The notes beneath the pieces were generated by a model, which was not told the DNA's origin, did no database searches, and saw only the letters and a program-made list of their open reading frames with translations. Below are positions 26,675 through 35,468 of a DNA stretch of 64,000 nucleotides, in pieces. This DNA comes from Bosea sp. 29B (GTDB taxonomy: Bacteria; Pseudomonadota; Alphaproteobacteria; Rhizobiales; Beijerinckiaceae). The DNA lies in NCBI RefSeq assembly GCF_902506165.1, contig NZ_LR733817.1, positions 1,897,947-1,961,946 on the forward strand. The letters run 5' to 3'. A program made the position numbers and the translations under genes. Position 1 is the stretch's first letter, and each line of letters starts with the position of its first letter.

Positions 26675-27787
26675 TCAGAGCTCCGCGATCCGGCCGCGGC
26701 GCAGCAGCAGCCAGAGGAAGAAGGGCGCGCCGATGAAGGCGGTGACGATGCCGATCGGCAGTTCGGCCGGCACGACGACCAGTCGGGCGATGATGTCGGC
26801 GCCGACCAGCAGGGCCGCGCCGCCGATGGCCGAGAGCGGCAACAGCAGGCGATGATCAGGACCGATCGAGAGCCGGATCAGATGCGGCACGACGATACCG
26901 ACGAAGCCGATCACGCCGGCCGCGGCGACGCTGGCGCCGACGGCGAGGGCGACCAGCAGGATCGCGAGCGCCTTGATGCGCTGGACGGGCACGCCGAGAT
27001 GATAGGCCTCGGCCTCCCCAAGCATCAGGGCGTTCAGCCCCCGGGCCAGCAGCGGCACGGCGAAGAGCAGCGGCAGCACGATCGGCGCCACCGTCGAGAG
27101 CTTGGTCCAGCTCGCGCCGCCGAGGCTGCCGAGCGACCAGAAGGTCAGGTCGCGCAATTGCCGGTCGTCGGAAATGAAGGCGAGCAGGCCGGTGAGCGAG
27201 CCAGCCAGCGCACCGAGTGCGACGCCGGCGAGCAGCATGGTCGCGACCGAGGTGCGGCCCTGGCGCGTCGCGATCAGATAGAGCGCCAGCGTCGAGACGA
27301 GGCCACCGAAGAAGGCGCCGAAAGGCAGCACCGCGAAGGGCAGCTTCATCGCGAAGGCCGAGAGGAAGCGGTCTCCGAGCACGATGGTCGCAGCGGCAGC
27401 GAGGCCGGCGCCGGCCGAGACGCCGACCAGGCCGGGATCGGCGAGCGGATTACGGAACAGGCCCTGCATCAGCGCGCCGGAAATGGCGAGCGCCGCACCG
27501 ACCAGCGCGCCGAGCAACAGGCGCGGCATCCGGATGTTGAGCACGACCAGCGCCTCGCGGCTGCCCAGCAGATCGGCGGGACCGAAGCCGAGCTTCGCCA
27601 GCAGGATGTCGGCGACGCGGCCAGGCGCGATAGCGAAGGCCCCTGCCCCGAGCGAAAGCAGCATCAACAGCAGGCAGAGCCCGACCAGCGCGGCGACGGC
27701 GATCACGCCCCTGCGGCGGTGGCCGGCCGTGAGCACGGCCAGCGCCGCAGCGCTCGCACTCGGGGTCTGCTTCACGGCAAGCGTCAT
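26675..27787 (-). CDS. hmuU: Hemin ABC transporter permease HmuU (FecCD family)
   Basis: 370 residues with about ten TM helices and FecCD hallmarks (IRMPRLLLGALVGAALAISGALMQGLFRNPLADPGLVGVSAGA; GFVGIVVPHLIRLSIGPDHRLLLPLSA; ELPIGIVTAFIGAPFFLWLL). It carries heme across the inner membrane. Its ATG overlaps the hmuT stop by 4 nt. Confidence 0.94.
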   Translation of the reverse strand: MTLAVKQTPSASAAALAVLTAGHRRRGVIAVAALVGLCLLLMLLSLGAGAFAIAPGRVADILLAKLGFGPADLLGSREALVVLNIRMPRLLLGALVGAALAISGALMQGLFRNPLADPGLVGVSAGAGLAAAATIVLGDRFLSAFAMKLPFAVLPFGAFFGGLVSTLALYLIATRQGRTSVATMLLAGVALGALAGSLTGLLAFISDDRQLRDLTFWSLGSLGGASWTKLSTVAPIVLPLLFAVPLLARGLNALMLGEAEAYHLGVPVQRIKALAILLVALAVGASVAAAGVIGFVGIVVPHLIRLSIGPDHRLLLPLSAIGGAALLVGADIIARLVVVPAELPIGIVTAFIGAPFFLWLLLRRGRIAEL

Positions 27788-28755
27788 TTGGCGGCGGAAA
27801 GCTGGGCGACCTTGGCTTCGGGATAGAGCTCGGCCATCAGGTCGCGCGCCGCATTCGGGGTGCGCGGGCCGAAGCCAAGCAGATAGAGCCCGTCCATCCG
27901 GATCAGCGCCTTCTGCTTCGCCGCCGGCGTCTCCGAGAAGGCGGGCATCGCGAAGAGCTCGTCAGGGCCGGCATTGTGGGCGCTGGAATGGCGCATCATC
28001 AGCACGACGTCGGGTGCCGCGGTGATGATCGCCTCGTCGGTCATCGGCTTGAAGCCGTCGACAGCGCTGGCGGCATTGACGCCACCGGCGAGCGCGATGA
28101 TCGCGTCGGCGGTGGTGGCCCGGCCACCGACCATGGTGCGCCCGTTCTGCAGCGAGAGCACGAACAGGACGCGCTTCTGCCCGGGCAAGCCAGAGCGCAG
28201 CTTTTCGAGTTCTTCGAAGCGTCCTTTCACCGTGGCAGCAAGCTGCTGCGCCGGCTCGGCGACACCGGCGGCCTTGCCGATCGCGGCGATCTTGCCGATG
28301 ACGGCCTCCGGCGACAACGCCTCCGGGATCATGGTGATCGGCGTGCCGGATTCCTTGAGCAAGGCGAGCGCGTCTGGTGGGCCGGCGCCTTCGACCGCGA
28401 TGACCTGCGAGGGCTTCAGCGACAGCACGCCCTCTGCCGAGAGCGCCCGGACATAACCGACGCTCTTCTTGTCCTTCAGCGCTTCCGGCGGCCACTGGCT
28501 GGTGGTGTCGACCCCGACGACCTTGTCCTGCTGGCCCAGCGCATAGAGCACCTCGGTGACGACGCCGCCCGCCGCAACGATGCGCTCTGCGGTCTGCGCT
28601 CGGGCGGGAGCAATGACGGCCAGCGGCTCCAGCGCCCCGGAGAGGCCGCCCATCGCCAACAGCGAAACGACGGCGGCAGCCGCGATCTCCCGGCCGAGGC
28701 GCTTGGCCCTGAGGCCCGCGAGCGGAGCGGATGAAGGCGCTTGCAGCGTACCCAT
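27784..28755 (-). CDS. hmuT: Periplasmic hemin-binding protein HmuT
   Basis: 323 residues: an N-terminal hydrophobic signal (about 25-53, ending APARAQ), then the class III binding-protein fold with RIVAAGGVVTEVLYALGQQDKVVGVDTTSQWP and VGYVRALSAEGVLSLKPSQVIA. It delivers heme to HmuUV. First gene of hmuTUV, divergent from the heme-degradation genes; no TonB receptor or ExbBD lies in the window. Confidence 0.92.
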   Translation of the reverse strand: MGTLQAPSSAPLAGLRAKRLGREIAAAAVVSLLAMGGLSGALEPLAVIAPARAQTAERIVAAGGVVTEVLYALGQQDKVVGVDTTSQWPPEALKDKKSVGYVRALSAEGVLSLKPSQVIAVEGAGPPDALALLKESGTPITMIPEALSPEAVIGKIAAIGKAAGVAEPAQQLAATVKGRFEELEKLRSGLPGQKRVLFVLSLQNGRTMVGGRATTADAIIALAGGVNAASAVDGFKPMTDEAIITAAPDVVLMMRHSSAHNAGPDELFAMPAFSETPAAKQKALIRMDGLYLLGFGPRTPNAARDLMAELYPEAKVAQLSAAK

Positions 28756-28820
28756 GATCGATCTCGTGCATGCGACCGCGCGCAGCAGAAGCGCCTGCGA
28801 CGCCCAGCTACACTAAAGTC

Positions 28821-28866
28821 ATTACAAAGTAATAGCTCTTTTATAATCATTCAAAACAACGATTAT
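28821..28866. promoter_or_regulatory. AT-rich dyads in the divergent heme promoter region
   Basis: ATTAC-aaa-GTAAT (28821-28833) and ATAATC-12 nt-GATTAT (28843-28848 and 28861-28866) stand out as AT-rich symmetrical DNA between hmuT and the heme monooxygenase gene. The place fits iron control (Irr, Fur/Mur or RirA), but neither dyad is a clear match to a published box. Confidence 0.4.
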
Positions 28867-28968
28867 TGGAGCCGTTATTGACGGTGATATGCAGCTTTAC
28901 TAAGGAGGGTCAAGAGCGGCGCAAGCTGCCGGACCATCACGTTTTTCCAAACCGCCGAGGATTTCCCG

Positions 28969-29316
28969 ATGTTCATCGCCATGAACCGCTTCAAGGTCGT
29001 CAAGGGGGAGGAGGAGGCCTTCGAGACGGTCTGGTCCTCGCGCAAGACCCGCCTCGACGAGATGCAGGGCTTCATCGCCTTCCATCTGCTCAAGGGCCCG
29101 GAGAAGGAGGACCACACCCTCTACTCCTCGCACACCACCTGGGCCTCGAAGGACGATTTCACCACCTGGACCAAGTCGGACCAGTTCCGCGAGTCGCACC
29201 GCAATGCCGGCCAGCCGCGGCCGACGCCGCTCTATCTCGGCCACCCCGAATTCGAGGGCTTCGAGACGATCCTGACCGAGCACAACCCGCATCTGCCGCG
29301 CCAGGCGGCCGAGTGA
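28969..29316 (+). CDS. IsdG-like heme-degrading monooxygenase (ABM fold)
   Basis: 115-residue antibiotic-biosynthesis-monooxygenase fold. Asn6, Trp67 and His77 fall almost exactly where S. aureus IsdG has its catalytic Asn7, Trp67 and His77, so this is probably a heme-cleaving enzyme that frees iron in the cytoplasm (compare HmuQ/HmuD of Bradyrhizobium). It is divergent from hmuTUV and followed after 13 nt by a HutX-like gene. The ATG at 28969 follows CCGAGGATTTCCCG. Confidence 0.88.
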   Translation: MFIAMNRFKVVKGEEEAFETVWSSRKTRLDEMQGFIAFHLLKGPEKEDHTLYSSHTTWASKDDFTTWTKSDQFRESHRNAGQPRPTPLYLGHPEFEGFETILTEHNPHLPRQAAE

Positions 29317-29329
29317 GAGGCTGATCACG

Positions 29330-29860
29330 ATGTCGCTCGCTGAGACATTGACCCCGGCCGCTCCAGCCGAAGCCATGGAGAAGGTCAGGGCAGCGCTCGC
29401 CGCCAAGCCGGACGGGGTGATCGAGGCCGTCGCACGCGAGCACGGCGTCTCGACGCTGGCCGTGCTCGAGGCGACGCCGGAAGAGCAGCGCCGCTTCGTT
29501 GCGGCGGAGCGCTTCGGGGCGCTCTGGCAGGAACTGTCGACCTGGGGCACAGTGCTCTTCATCGTGCACACGCCCGACATCGTGCTCGAATGCGAGGGCT
29601 CGCTGCCGGTCGGCTCCTTCGGCCATGGCTACTACAATATCCATGGCGACAGCCCGATCGGTGGCCATATCAAGGCCGGCAACTGCCAGGCGATCTACCT
29701 GGTCGACCGGCTGTTCCACGGCCGCCGCTCCTGCTCGGTGCAATTCTTCAATGGCGCCGGCGAGGCGATGTTCAAGGTCTTCGTCCGCCGCAATGCGGCG
29801 CGCGAGCTTCTGCCCGACCAAGTCGCACGCTTCGAAGCGCTAAAGCGCGATTTCGCCTGA
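29330..29860 (+). CDS. hutX: Cytosolic heme-utilisation carrier, HutX/HugX family
   Basis: 176 residues with the HutX/ChuX domain over about 50-170 (GTVLFIVHTPDIVLECEGSLPVGSFGHGYYNIHGDSPIGGHI; GRRSCSVQFFNGAGEAMFKVFV). The family binds heme in the cytoplasm and hands it to the degrading enzyme. Co-transcribed with the IsdG-like gene; a strong terminator follows. Confidence 0.9.
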   Translation: MSLAETLTPAAPAEAMEKVRAALAAKPDGVIEAVAREHGVSTLAVLEATPEEQRRFVAAERFGALWQELSTWGTVLFIVHTPDIVLECEGSLPVGSFGHGYYNIHGDSPIGGHIKAGNCQAIYLVDRLFHGRRSCSVQFFNGAGEAMFKVFVRRNAARELLPDQVARFEALKRDFA

Positions 29861-29896
29861 GATCGACCGACTTCGACGGCCAACCAAGCCATCAGA

Positions 29897-29925
29897 GCCT
29901 CCGCCCTCCGGCGGAGGCTTTCTTG
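29897..29925 (+). terminator. Rho-independent terminator after hutX
   Basis: GCCTCCGCC (29898-29906), loop ctcc, GGCGGAGGC (29911-29919), then TTTCTT. A 9-bp perfect GC-rich stem with a T-tract, 36 nt after the hutX stop. Confidence 0.85.
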
Positions 29926-30057
29926 TCAGGTCCCGGACGCATGGCCGCAGGCGCATAACTGACAAATGACGTCAATCGCCACGCTTCCGCCACAAGCACC
30001 ACCATATCGGGTGAGCGGGGCCTGAGATATCGCGAAAGATCGAGAATTTACCAAGCG

Positions 30058-30065
30058 TTAACCAT
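30058..30065 (+). promoter_or_regulatory. CtrA half-site-like motif TTAACCAT
   Basis: TTAACCAT lies 35 bp before the flippase-like gene. Same motif as at 14796 and as part of the full-site candidate at 35400. Confidence 0.3.
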
Positions 30066-30100
30066 AGAAGCGCAGCTTTCTGCCTGCGGAGAAAAGTGAC

Positions 30101-31546
30101 GTGATCGACACCGTTGATCGCGCACGGCCTCCGACAGGTGAGCGCCACGGCCGGCCGGCCGGCGCAGACGGCCTGCCCGAGACTCCGGCTGAGGACGCTG
30201 CGATGGCGGCACAGCTCGCCCTGACACGGGTCAGCCTCGCCAAGGACCTGATCGGGCCGGCGTCGAGCGCAGCCAGTCCCAAAGCAGGGCTGTCATCGCT
30301 CGCCAAGCACGCGGGTTTCCGCAACGGGGCGATGCTGGCGCTACGCTTCGTGCAGGCGCGCCTCCTGTCGGTTTGGGGGCTGCTGCTGGCTGCTGCGCTG
30401 TGTCCACCCAAGGTCTTCGCCGACTTCGCGATCTTCGCGGCCCTGGCGAACCTGGCTTCGATCGCCGTCCTGTTGCGGTTCGAGGCGGTGTTCTTCCAGA
30501 ACAACGACCGGCTGCGGCTCGGCCGGGCCTTCCGCCTTGCAGTCGCCACCGGCACCATCTTTCTCGCCGGGGCCGTGATCGCGGTCCTGTTAGCGGCGGC
30601 GCAGGGCTGGATCCTGCGCGGCTTCGGCGCGCTGTTCCTGATCTCGCTGGCGAGCCGGGCGGCGATCAGGCTGCTACTGGCCGAAGCCACGGCGGAAGGC
30701 GACTTCGCCACGATCGGCAACACCAATATCGCCCAGGCGCTGCTCCAGCCCGGGATGATGATCCTGCTGATCTGGCCGCTCGGACCGGTATCTCTGGCCC
30801 TGTTCGCCGCCGACGCGTTCGGCCACGCCGTCGCGGCCTGCTATCTCGCCTGGCGCCGACGCGGCTCGCTGCTGCGCCTGATGCACCCCGCGCGTTGGTC
30901 ACTGACCGAGCTGATCATGGCAGGCTGGCAATGGCGCAGCTCGCCGACTTTCCTCCTGCCCTCGGCACTGCTCTCCTTCGGCTTCTCGGCGGCGCCGCTG
31001 CTGGCGCTGCCGATGTCGAGCAACCCGGTGCTGGCTGCCCATGTCGCCTTGGCGACGCGCCTGCTCGACATGCCGGCGCAGATGTTCGGCGCGGTGACGA
31101 CGCCGCTGGTGATGAGCAATCTGCGCAGGCATCGCGGCCACGATCAGCAGAAGCGAGCCCGCCTCGTCACCCTGGGGATGGTGGCCATCGTGGCGACGCT
31201 CTTCACTGCGATCGCCTTCGTTGCCGTAAGCACCGACGAATTGCTCCTGAGCGGCACCAAATGGGACGGCATCGGCGAGGTGATGGCGATCATGGCGCTG
31301 TTCTATGGCAGCGGCGCGCTCGCCGGCCCCTTGCAGGAAATGGGCGCCTTCTCATCGCGCCCGCATAGCCAGATGACGGCCAATGCGGTGGCGCTGGCCG
31401 CCGCGGCGATCGTGATCTGGGGGTTCGGCAGCCTGTCGCCGGCCCTGCTCGCGGTGATCGGGTTGATCTCGCTGGGGCGCCTGCTGCTGCATTTGCGCCT
31501 GACGTGGACCGCGATCGGCGACCAGCGGGTGGCGAGCGCAAGCTAG
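30101..31546 (+). CDS. Flippase-like polysaccharide export membrane protein
   Basis: 481 residues. A charged N-terminus of about 65 residues precedes 11-12 predicted TM helices with the Wzx/MATE-like layout (LRFVQARLLSVWGLLLAAALCPPKVFADFAIFAAL near the start; RLLDMPAQMFGAVTTPLVM near the middle). It may translocate a lipid-linked glycan, but no glycosyltransferases lie alongside and the specific family is uncertain. The start is GTG at 30101, supported by GCGGAGAAAAG just upstream. Confidence 0.7.
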   Translation: MIDTVDRARPPTGERHGRPAGADGLPETPAEDAAMAAQLALTRVSLAKDLIGPASSAASPKAGLSSLAKHAGFRNGAMLALRFVQARLLSVWGLLLAAALCPPKVFADFAIFAALANLASIAVLLRFEAVFFQNNDRLRLGRAFRLAVATGTIFLAGAVIAVLLAAAQGWILRGFGALFLISLASRAAIRLLLAEATAEGDFATIGNTNIAQALLQPGMMILLIWPLGPVSLALFAADAFGHAVAACYLAWRRRGSLLRLMHPARWSLTELIMAGWQWRSSPTFLLPSALLSFGFSAAPLLALPMSSNPVLAAHVALATRLLDMPAQMFGAVTTPLVMSNLRRHRGHDQQKRARLVTLGMVAIVATLFTAIAFVAVSTDELLLSGTKWDGIGEVMAIMALFYGSGALAGPLQEMGAFSSRPHSQMTANAVALAAAAIVIWGFGSLSPALLAVIGLISLGRLLLHLRLTWTAIGDQRVASAS

Positions 31547-31552
31547 CGTCGG

Positions 31553-32287
31553 CTATTCCCGCCGGATCAGCCGGTCGGCGAGCAGCGAGGAGAAGAAGCC
31601 CGGCTTGAATTCGCGTTCGAGCCGTTCGGGATCGTACTCCTTCGCCACCCAGTCGAGGAACGGCGTGCCCTTGCTGGCGCCCTCGCGGGCATAGGTCTCG
31701 AAGAAGGCGTCGAGGATGCCGGTCTTGGCGAAGCGGAAATGGCCATAGCGCAGCGAGAGCTCGGCCATCGCCTCCGCGAGGGGCCGCTTCTCGTGGATCA
31801 GCAGATAGAGCGCAGCAAAGAAACCGGCCCGGTCGGCGCCGGATTTGCAGTGCACCAGCGCCGGGATCTGCAGTTCGGCGAAGAAGGCGGGGGCAGCAAG
31901 AAGGGTGTCGCGGTCCGGCGCGCCGCGCGAACGCAGGACGAATTCGACCAACGAGATGCCGTGGCGCTCGCAGGCCTCCTTCTGCAGCGGCCAGGCGCCG
32001 TGCTCGCGGCCGCCACGCAGGTTGACGATCGTCTTCACGCCCTGGCGGGCGAACCAGGCGATATCGGTCGGCGCCGGCTGGGCAGCGCGCCAGAGCTGCG
32101 GAGTGATGCGGTGCGCATTGAGATAGACGAGCCGGAAGATGCCATGGTCGGCCAGCAGCATGTTGGCCCAGGCGCGCGCGCGATCGAGCCGGCCGCGCAA
32201 GGGACGGTCCCAGCGCGCGATCCGCGCCATGCGCCTCGCATAGCGGTCTTCCGGCCGCCGCCAGTGGTTCAGCATGGGATCGCACAT
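31553..32287 (-). CDS. Protein-tyrosine/dual-specificity phosphatase family protein
   Basis: 244 residues with a Cys-based phosphatase loop His146-Cys147-Lys-Ser-Gly-Ala-Asp-Arg153 (HCxxGxxR) and a candidate general acid in RSRGAPDRD (Asp125). The N-terminal part (RITPQLWRAAQP; VKTIVNLRGG) resembles bacterial DSP-PTPase domains fused or linked to cell-envelope functions. Start uncertain: ATG at 32287 or 32275, neither with a strong ribosome site. Convergent with the flippase-like gene, divergent from ppa. Confidence 0.82.
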   Translation of the reverse strand: MCDPMLNHWRRPEDRYARRMARIARWDRPLRGRLDRARAWANMLLADHGIFRLVYLNAHRITPQLWRAAQPAPTDIAWFARQGVKTIVNLRGGREHGAWPLQKEACERHGISLVEFVLRSRGAPDRDTLLAAPAFFAELQIPALVHCKSGADRAGFFAALYLLIHEKRPLAEAMAELSLRYGHFRFAKTGILDAFFETYAREGASKGTPFLDWVAKEYDPERLEREFKPGFFSSLLADRLIRRE

Positions 32288-32417
32288 GTCATGCCGGCCC
32301 GATAGCAGCGGGAGGCGTGCTGCGCAAATCGGTAACTCCGACTAAAAGCCGGGCTTGGCCTTTGCGTCGCAACCGCGCATAACACCGCCGAAGTTTTGTC
32401 ATCGACAGGTCAGGTAC

Positions 32418-32957
32418 ATGCGGCTCGACGCCATCGCCATCGGCAAGAATCCCCCGGACGAAGTCAACGTCGTCATCGAAGTCGCGATCGGCGGCGAACC
32501 GATCAAATACGAGATGGACAAGGAAGCCGGCACGCTCTTCGTCGATCGCTTCCTCTATACGCCGATGCGCTACCCCGGGAATTACGGCTTCATCCCGCAT
32601 ACGCTGTCGGAAGACGGCGACCCTTGCGACGTGCTCGTCGCCAATACCCGCCCGCTGGTGCCGGGCTCTTACATCGCGGTCCGCCCGATCGGCGTGATGA
32701 TGATGGAGGACGAGGGTGGCGGGGACGAGAAGATCATCGCCGTGCCGGTTCCCAAGCTGACCAAGCGCTACGAGAACGTCACGAACTACACCGATCTGCC
32801 GCAGATCACGCTCGACCAGATCCAGCACTTCTTCGAGCACTACAAGGACCTGGAACCCGGCAAGTGGGTGAAGCTCACCGGCTGGGGCGACGCCGCCAAG
32901 GCCAAGCAGCTGATCGTCGAGGCGATCGAGCGGGCCAAAAAGGCCAAGTCGGTCTGA
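32418..32957 (+). CDS. ppa: Inorganic pyrophosphatase
   Basis: 179-residue family I soluble pyrophosphatase. The active-site block [10 protein letters not shown] carries the metal-binding aspartates, preceded by [15 protein letters not shown] and followed by the KxxKRY region (KLTKRYENV). It hydrolyses PPi to drive biosynthesis. The ATG at 32418 gives the usual family length; upstream in-frame codons lack conservation. Confidence 0.95.
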   Translation: MRLDAIAIGKNPPDEVNVVIEVAIGGEPIKYEMDKEAGTLFVDRFLYTPMRYPGNYGFIPHTLSEDGDPCDVLVANTRPLVPGSYIAVRPIGVMMMEDEGGGDEKIIAVPVPKLTKRYENVTNYTDLPQITLDQIQHFFEHYKDLEPGKWVKLTGWGDAAKAKQLIVEAIERAKKAKSV

Positions 32958-32977
32958 TCCCCCGTCATTGAGAAACT

Positions 32978-33008
32978 CGCCATGGCCGGGCTCGTCCCGA
33001 CCATGGCG
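32978..33008. repeat. Imperfect hairpin repeat between ppa and galU
   Basis: CGCCATGG-c-CGGG, loop ctcgt, CCCG-a-CCATGGCG. It lies between two convergent genes and likely acts on both transcripts. Similar ATGGTCGGG/CCCGACCAT stems recur at 59174-59196. Confidence 0.6.
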
Positions 33009-33019
33009 TTCGGCATTTG

Positions 33020-33898
33020 CTACTTCTTCAGCAGCCGCTCGATCTCAGCCCGCAATTGCGGGCCGAGGTCGCCGCGCTCCAGCGCATAGGCGACATTGGC
33101 GCTGAGGAAGCCGATCTTCGAGCCGGTGTCGTAGATGTCGCCGTCGAAGCGCACGGCGAAGAATTTTTCCTGCTGCGCCAGCGCGATCATCGAATCCGTG
33201 AGCTGGATCTCATTGCCGGCCCCCTTCTCCTGCTTGGCGAGCAGATCGAAGATCGTCGGCTGCAGGATGTAGCGGCCGGTGATGTGCAGGTTCGACGGCG
33301 CCGTGCCCTTCGGCGGCTTCTCGACCATCTTGCTGATCTGCGAGACCTTGGCCTTGGCATCGGCGACGCCGACGATGCCGTATTGATGGGTCTGATCATC
33401 AGGCACCGGTGCCACGGCGATGTGGTTACCGCCATGCTCCTCATAGGCCGCGATCATCTCGGCGAGACAGCCCTTGCCGCTGGTATGATGCAGCATATCC
33501 GGCAGCAGCAGCGCGAACGGCTCGTCGCCGACGATGTCGCGCGCGCACCAGACGGCGTGACCGAGGCCGAGCGGCGCCTGCTGGCGGGTGAAGCTCGCGG
33601 TGCCGGCTGCCGGCAGATCGTGCTTGAGCGCGTCGAGCTCCTTCACCTTGCCGCGCTTGGCCAGCGTATCGTCGAGCTCGTAGGCCATGTCGAAATGGTC
33701 CTCGATCACGGCCTTGTTGCGGCCTGTGACGAAGACGAAATGCTCGATCCCGGCTGCACGCGCCTCGTCGACCACATGCTGGACCACCGGCCGGTCGACG
33801 ATGGTCAGCATCTCCTTCGGGATCGCCTTGGTGGCAGGCAGGAAACGAGTGCCGAGACCAGCGACGGGAAAGACCGCTTTGCGGATTTTCTTGATCAT
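33020..33898 (-). CDS. galU: UTP--glucose-1-phosphate uridylyltransferase
   Basis: 292 residues. Nucleotide-binding motif [22 protein letters not shown], sugar-phosphate region EIQLTDSM and [20 protein letters not shown] identify GalU, which makes UDP-glucose for envelope polysaccharides. The ATG at 33898 follows GAGATGGACG. Divergent from galE, the enzyme that uses its product. Confidence 0.95.
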   Translation of the reverse strand: MIKKIRKAVFPVAGLGTRFLPATKAIPKEMLTIVDRPVVQHVVDEARAAGIEHFVFVTGRNKAVIEDHFDMAYELDDTLAKRGKVKELDALKHDLPAAGTASFTRQQAPLGLGHAVWCARDIVGDEPFALLLPDMLHHTSGKGCLAEMIAAYEEHGGNHIAVAPVPDDQTHQYGIVGVADAKAKVSQISKMVEKPPKGTAPSNLHITGRYILQPTIFDLLAKQEKGAGNEIQLTDSMIALAQQEKFFAVRFDGDIYDTGSKIGFLSANVAYALERGDLGPQLRAEIERLLKK

Positions 33899-34220
33899 GC
33901 GCGTCCATCTCGCGCGCCCTGCGGCGCGCGCCTGCTGAGGTCGGAGGGCTGCGGGAGAGCCGGCTTCGCCCGATTCATGCCGGCTGCTAAAGGCTGGCCC
34001 GCGATTCTGGCGAAAGCCGGGCCGGCCCAATTCTCGAATACCAGTCGGGCCTTGCCGACACGTCAATGCTTTTCCGGCATTCTGGCAGTTCTGCCGCCCT
34101 GGCCATCATTCTTGCATGGGTTCACCCGAGCGGCGCCCGAGATTAGCCATGTGCACCGGACAGGCTGGATCGAACTGTCGTGATTCCGGATTATGCCGGT
34201 CACGTGACGAGGAGACGAAG
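33899..34220. other. galU-galE divergent intergenic region
   Basis: 322 bp without a convincing gene; open frames here are extensions of galU or galE. It must carry both promoters, but I see no clear operator. A -24/-12-like TGG...TTGC at 34100-34115 has the wrong spacing for sigma-54. Confidence 0.6.
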
Positions 34221-35210
34221 ATGGCGATTCTGGTTTCAGGCGGCGCGGGCTATATCGGCAGCCATATGGTCCTCGAGCTTTTGGACCGTGGCGAAAAGGT
34301 CGTCGTGCTCGACGATCTCTCGACCGGCTTCTGGTGGGCTGTGCCGCAGGAAGCGACCCTGGTGCGCGGCGACATGGGCGACCAGGCCCTGGTCGAGCGC
34401 ACCATCGCCGAGCATGGCATCAGCGAGATCGCGCATTTCGCCGCGAAGATCGTCGTGCCGGACTCCGTATCGGACCCGCTCGGCTACTACTACAACAACA
34501 CCGTCAAGACGCGCGCTTTGCTGGAGAGCGCCGTACGCGGCGGCGTCAAGCATGTGATCTTCTCCTCGACCGCTGCCGTCTATGGCGAGCCGCCGGTCTC
34601 GCCGGTGCCGGAAGAGATCGCCCTCAATCCGATCAACCCCTATGGCCGCTCCAAGCTGATGAGCGAATGGATGCTCGGCGATGTCGCCCGCGCCCATGGC
34701 CTCACTTACGTCGCGCTGCGCTATTTCAACGTCGCCGGTGCCGATCCCAGGGGCCGCTCCGGCCAGTCCAGCGCCACCGCTACCCATCTGATCAAGGTCG
34801 CGAGCCAAGCGGCGCTCGGCCAGCGCGCCGGGCTCGACATCTTCGGCACCGACTACGCGACACCCGACGGCACCTGCGTGCGCGACTACATCCACGTCAC
34901 CGATCTCGCCCGCGCCCATCTCGCCGCGCTCGATCATCTGCGCGCCGGTGGCGAGAATCTGACGCTGAACTGCGGCTATGGCCGCGGCTACTCGGTCAAG
35001 GAAGTCGTCGAGGTGGTGAAAGAGATCTCGGGCGTCGATTTCCCCGTCCGGCTCTCGCCGCGCCGCGCTGGCGACCCGGCTGCGCTCGTCGCCAAGGCCG
35101 ATCGCATCCGCGCCGAGCTCGGCTGGCAGCCCGAACATGACGACCTCTCCGAGATCGTCACCCAGGCGCTGGCCTGGGAAGACAGTCTGCGCAAGCGCAA
35201 TGCGAGCTGA
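34221..35210 (+). CDS. galE: UDP-glucose 4-epimerase
   Basis: 329-residue short-chain dehydrogenase fold. NAD-binding GGAGYIGSHMVLELLDRGEKVVVLDDLSTG, catalytic Ser-Ser-Thr (FSSTAAVYGE) and YxxxK (YGRSK) are present, with the epimerase markers ALRYFNVAGADPRGRSGQ and DYIHVTDLARAH. It interconverts UDP-glucose and UDP-galactose. ATG follows GAGGAGACGAAG, a strong ribosome site that fixes the start inside a longer open frame. Confidence 0.95.
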   Translation: MAILVSGGAGYIGSHMVLELLDRGEKVVVLDDLSTGFWWAVPQEATLVRGDMGDQALVERTIAEHGISEIAHFAAKIVVPDSVSDPLGYYYNNTVKTRALLESAVRGGVKHVIFSSTAAVYGEPPVSPVPEEIALNPINPYGRSKLMSEWMLGDVARAHGLTYVALRYFNVAGADPRGRSGQSSATATHLIKVASQAALGQRAGLDIFGTDYATPDGTCVRDYIHVTDLARAHLAALDHLRAGGENLTLNCGYGRGYSVKEVVEVVKEISGVDFPVRLSPRRAGDPAALVAKADRIRAELGWQPEHDDLSEIVTQALAWEDSLRKRNAS

Positions 35211-35250
35211 TTGCTTCCTAGCCTGATCGAGGCTCGCGATCTCCTCATCG

Positions 35251-35354
35251 TCGTCCCGGGCGACCGGAGGGAGACCCGGGACCCATGCCGGGACCTTTAT
35301 CGGTAAGGCTCAGGAATGGATCCCGGATCTCCGCTTCGCTCCGTCCGGAATGAC
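35251..35354. repeat. Dispersed palindromic repeat after galE
   Basis: Contains several short stems, including ccgggcga...cccggga and a tccggaat-type ending. The segment from ggatcccgg through ctccgcttcgctccg to the end is of a kind often repeated in Bosea and related genomes. It separates galE from the lytic transglycosylase promoter. Confidence 0.5.
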
Positions 35355-35399
35355 CCGATAAAATACCTATCAGGCGATTCAGGGAGATTTGGCACGGCG

Positions 35400-35415
35400 T
35401 TAACCCATGGTTAAC
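35400..35415 (+). promoter_or_regulatory. Full CtrA-box-like site TTAA-N7-TTAAC
   Basis: TTAA-CCCATGG-TTAAC matches the CtrA consensus exactly, and the flanking bases make it a palindrome (GTTAACC-cat-GGTTAAC). It lies 54 bp before the lytic transglycosylase start, consistent with cell-cycle control of a wall-cutting enzyme. Confidence 0.6.
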
Positions 35416-35468
35416 CTCAATCGGGCGCTGTGGTGGAAAGACCCTGCGACCGAGCCAGAGGAGCCACC

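Noticed and set aside
34100..34115. Possible sigma-54 promoter (TGG...TTGC) before galE
   Set aside because: The GG-to-GC spacing is 11 bases, where sigma-54 needs 10, and the central consensus is poor.
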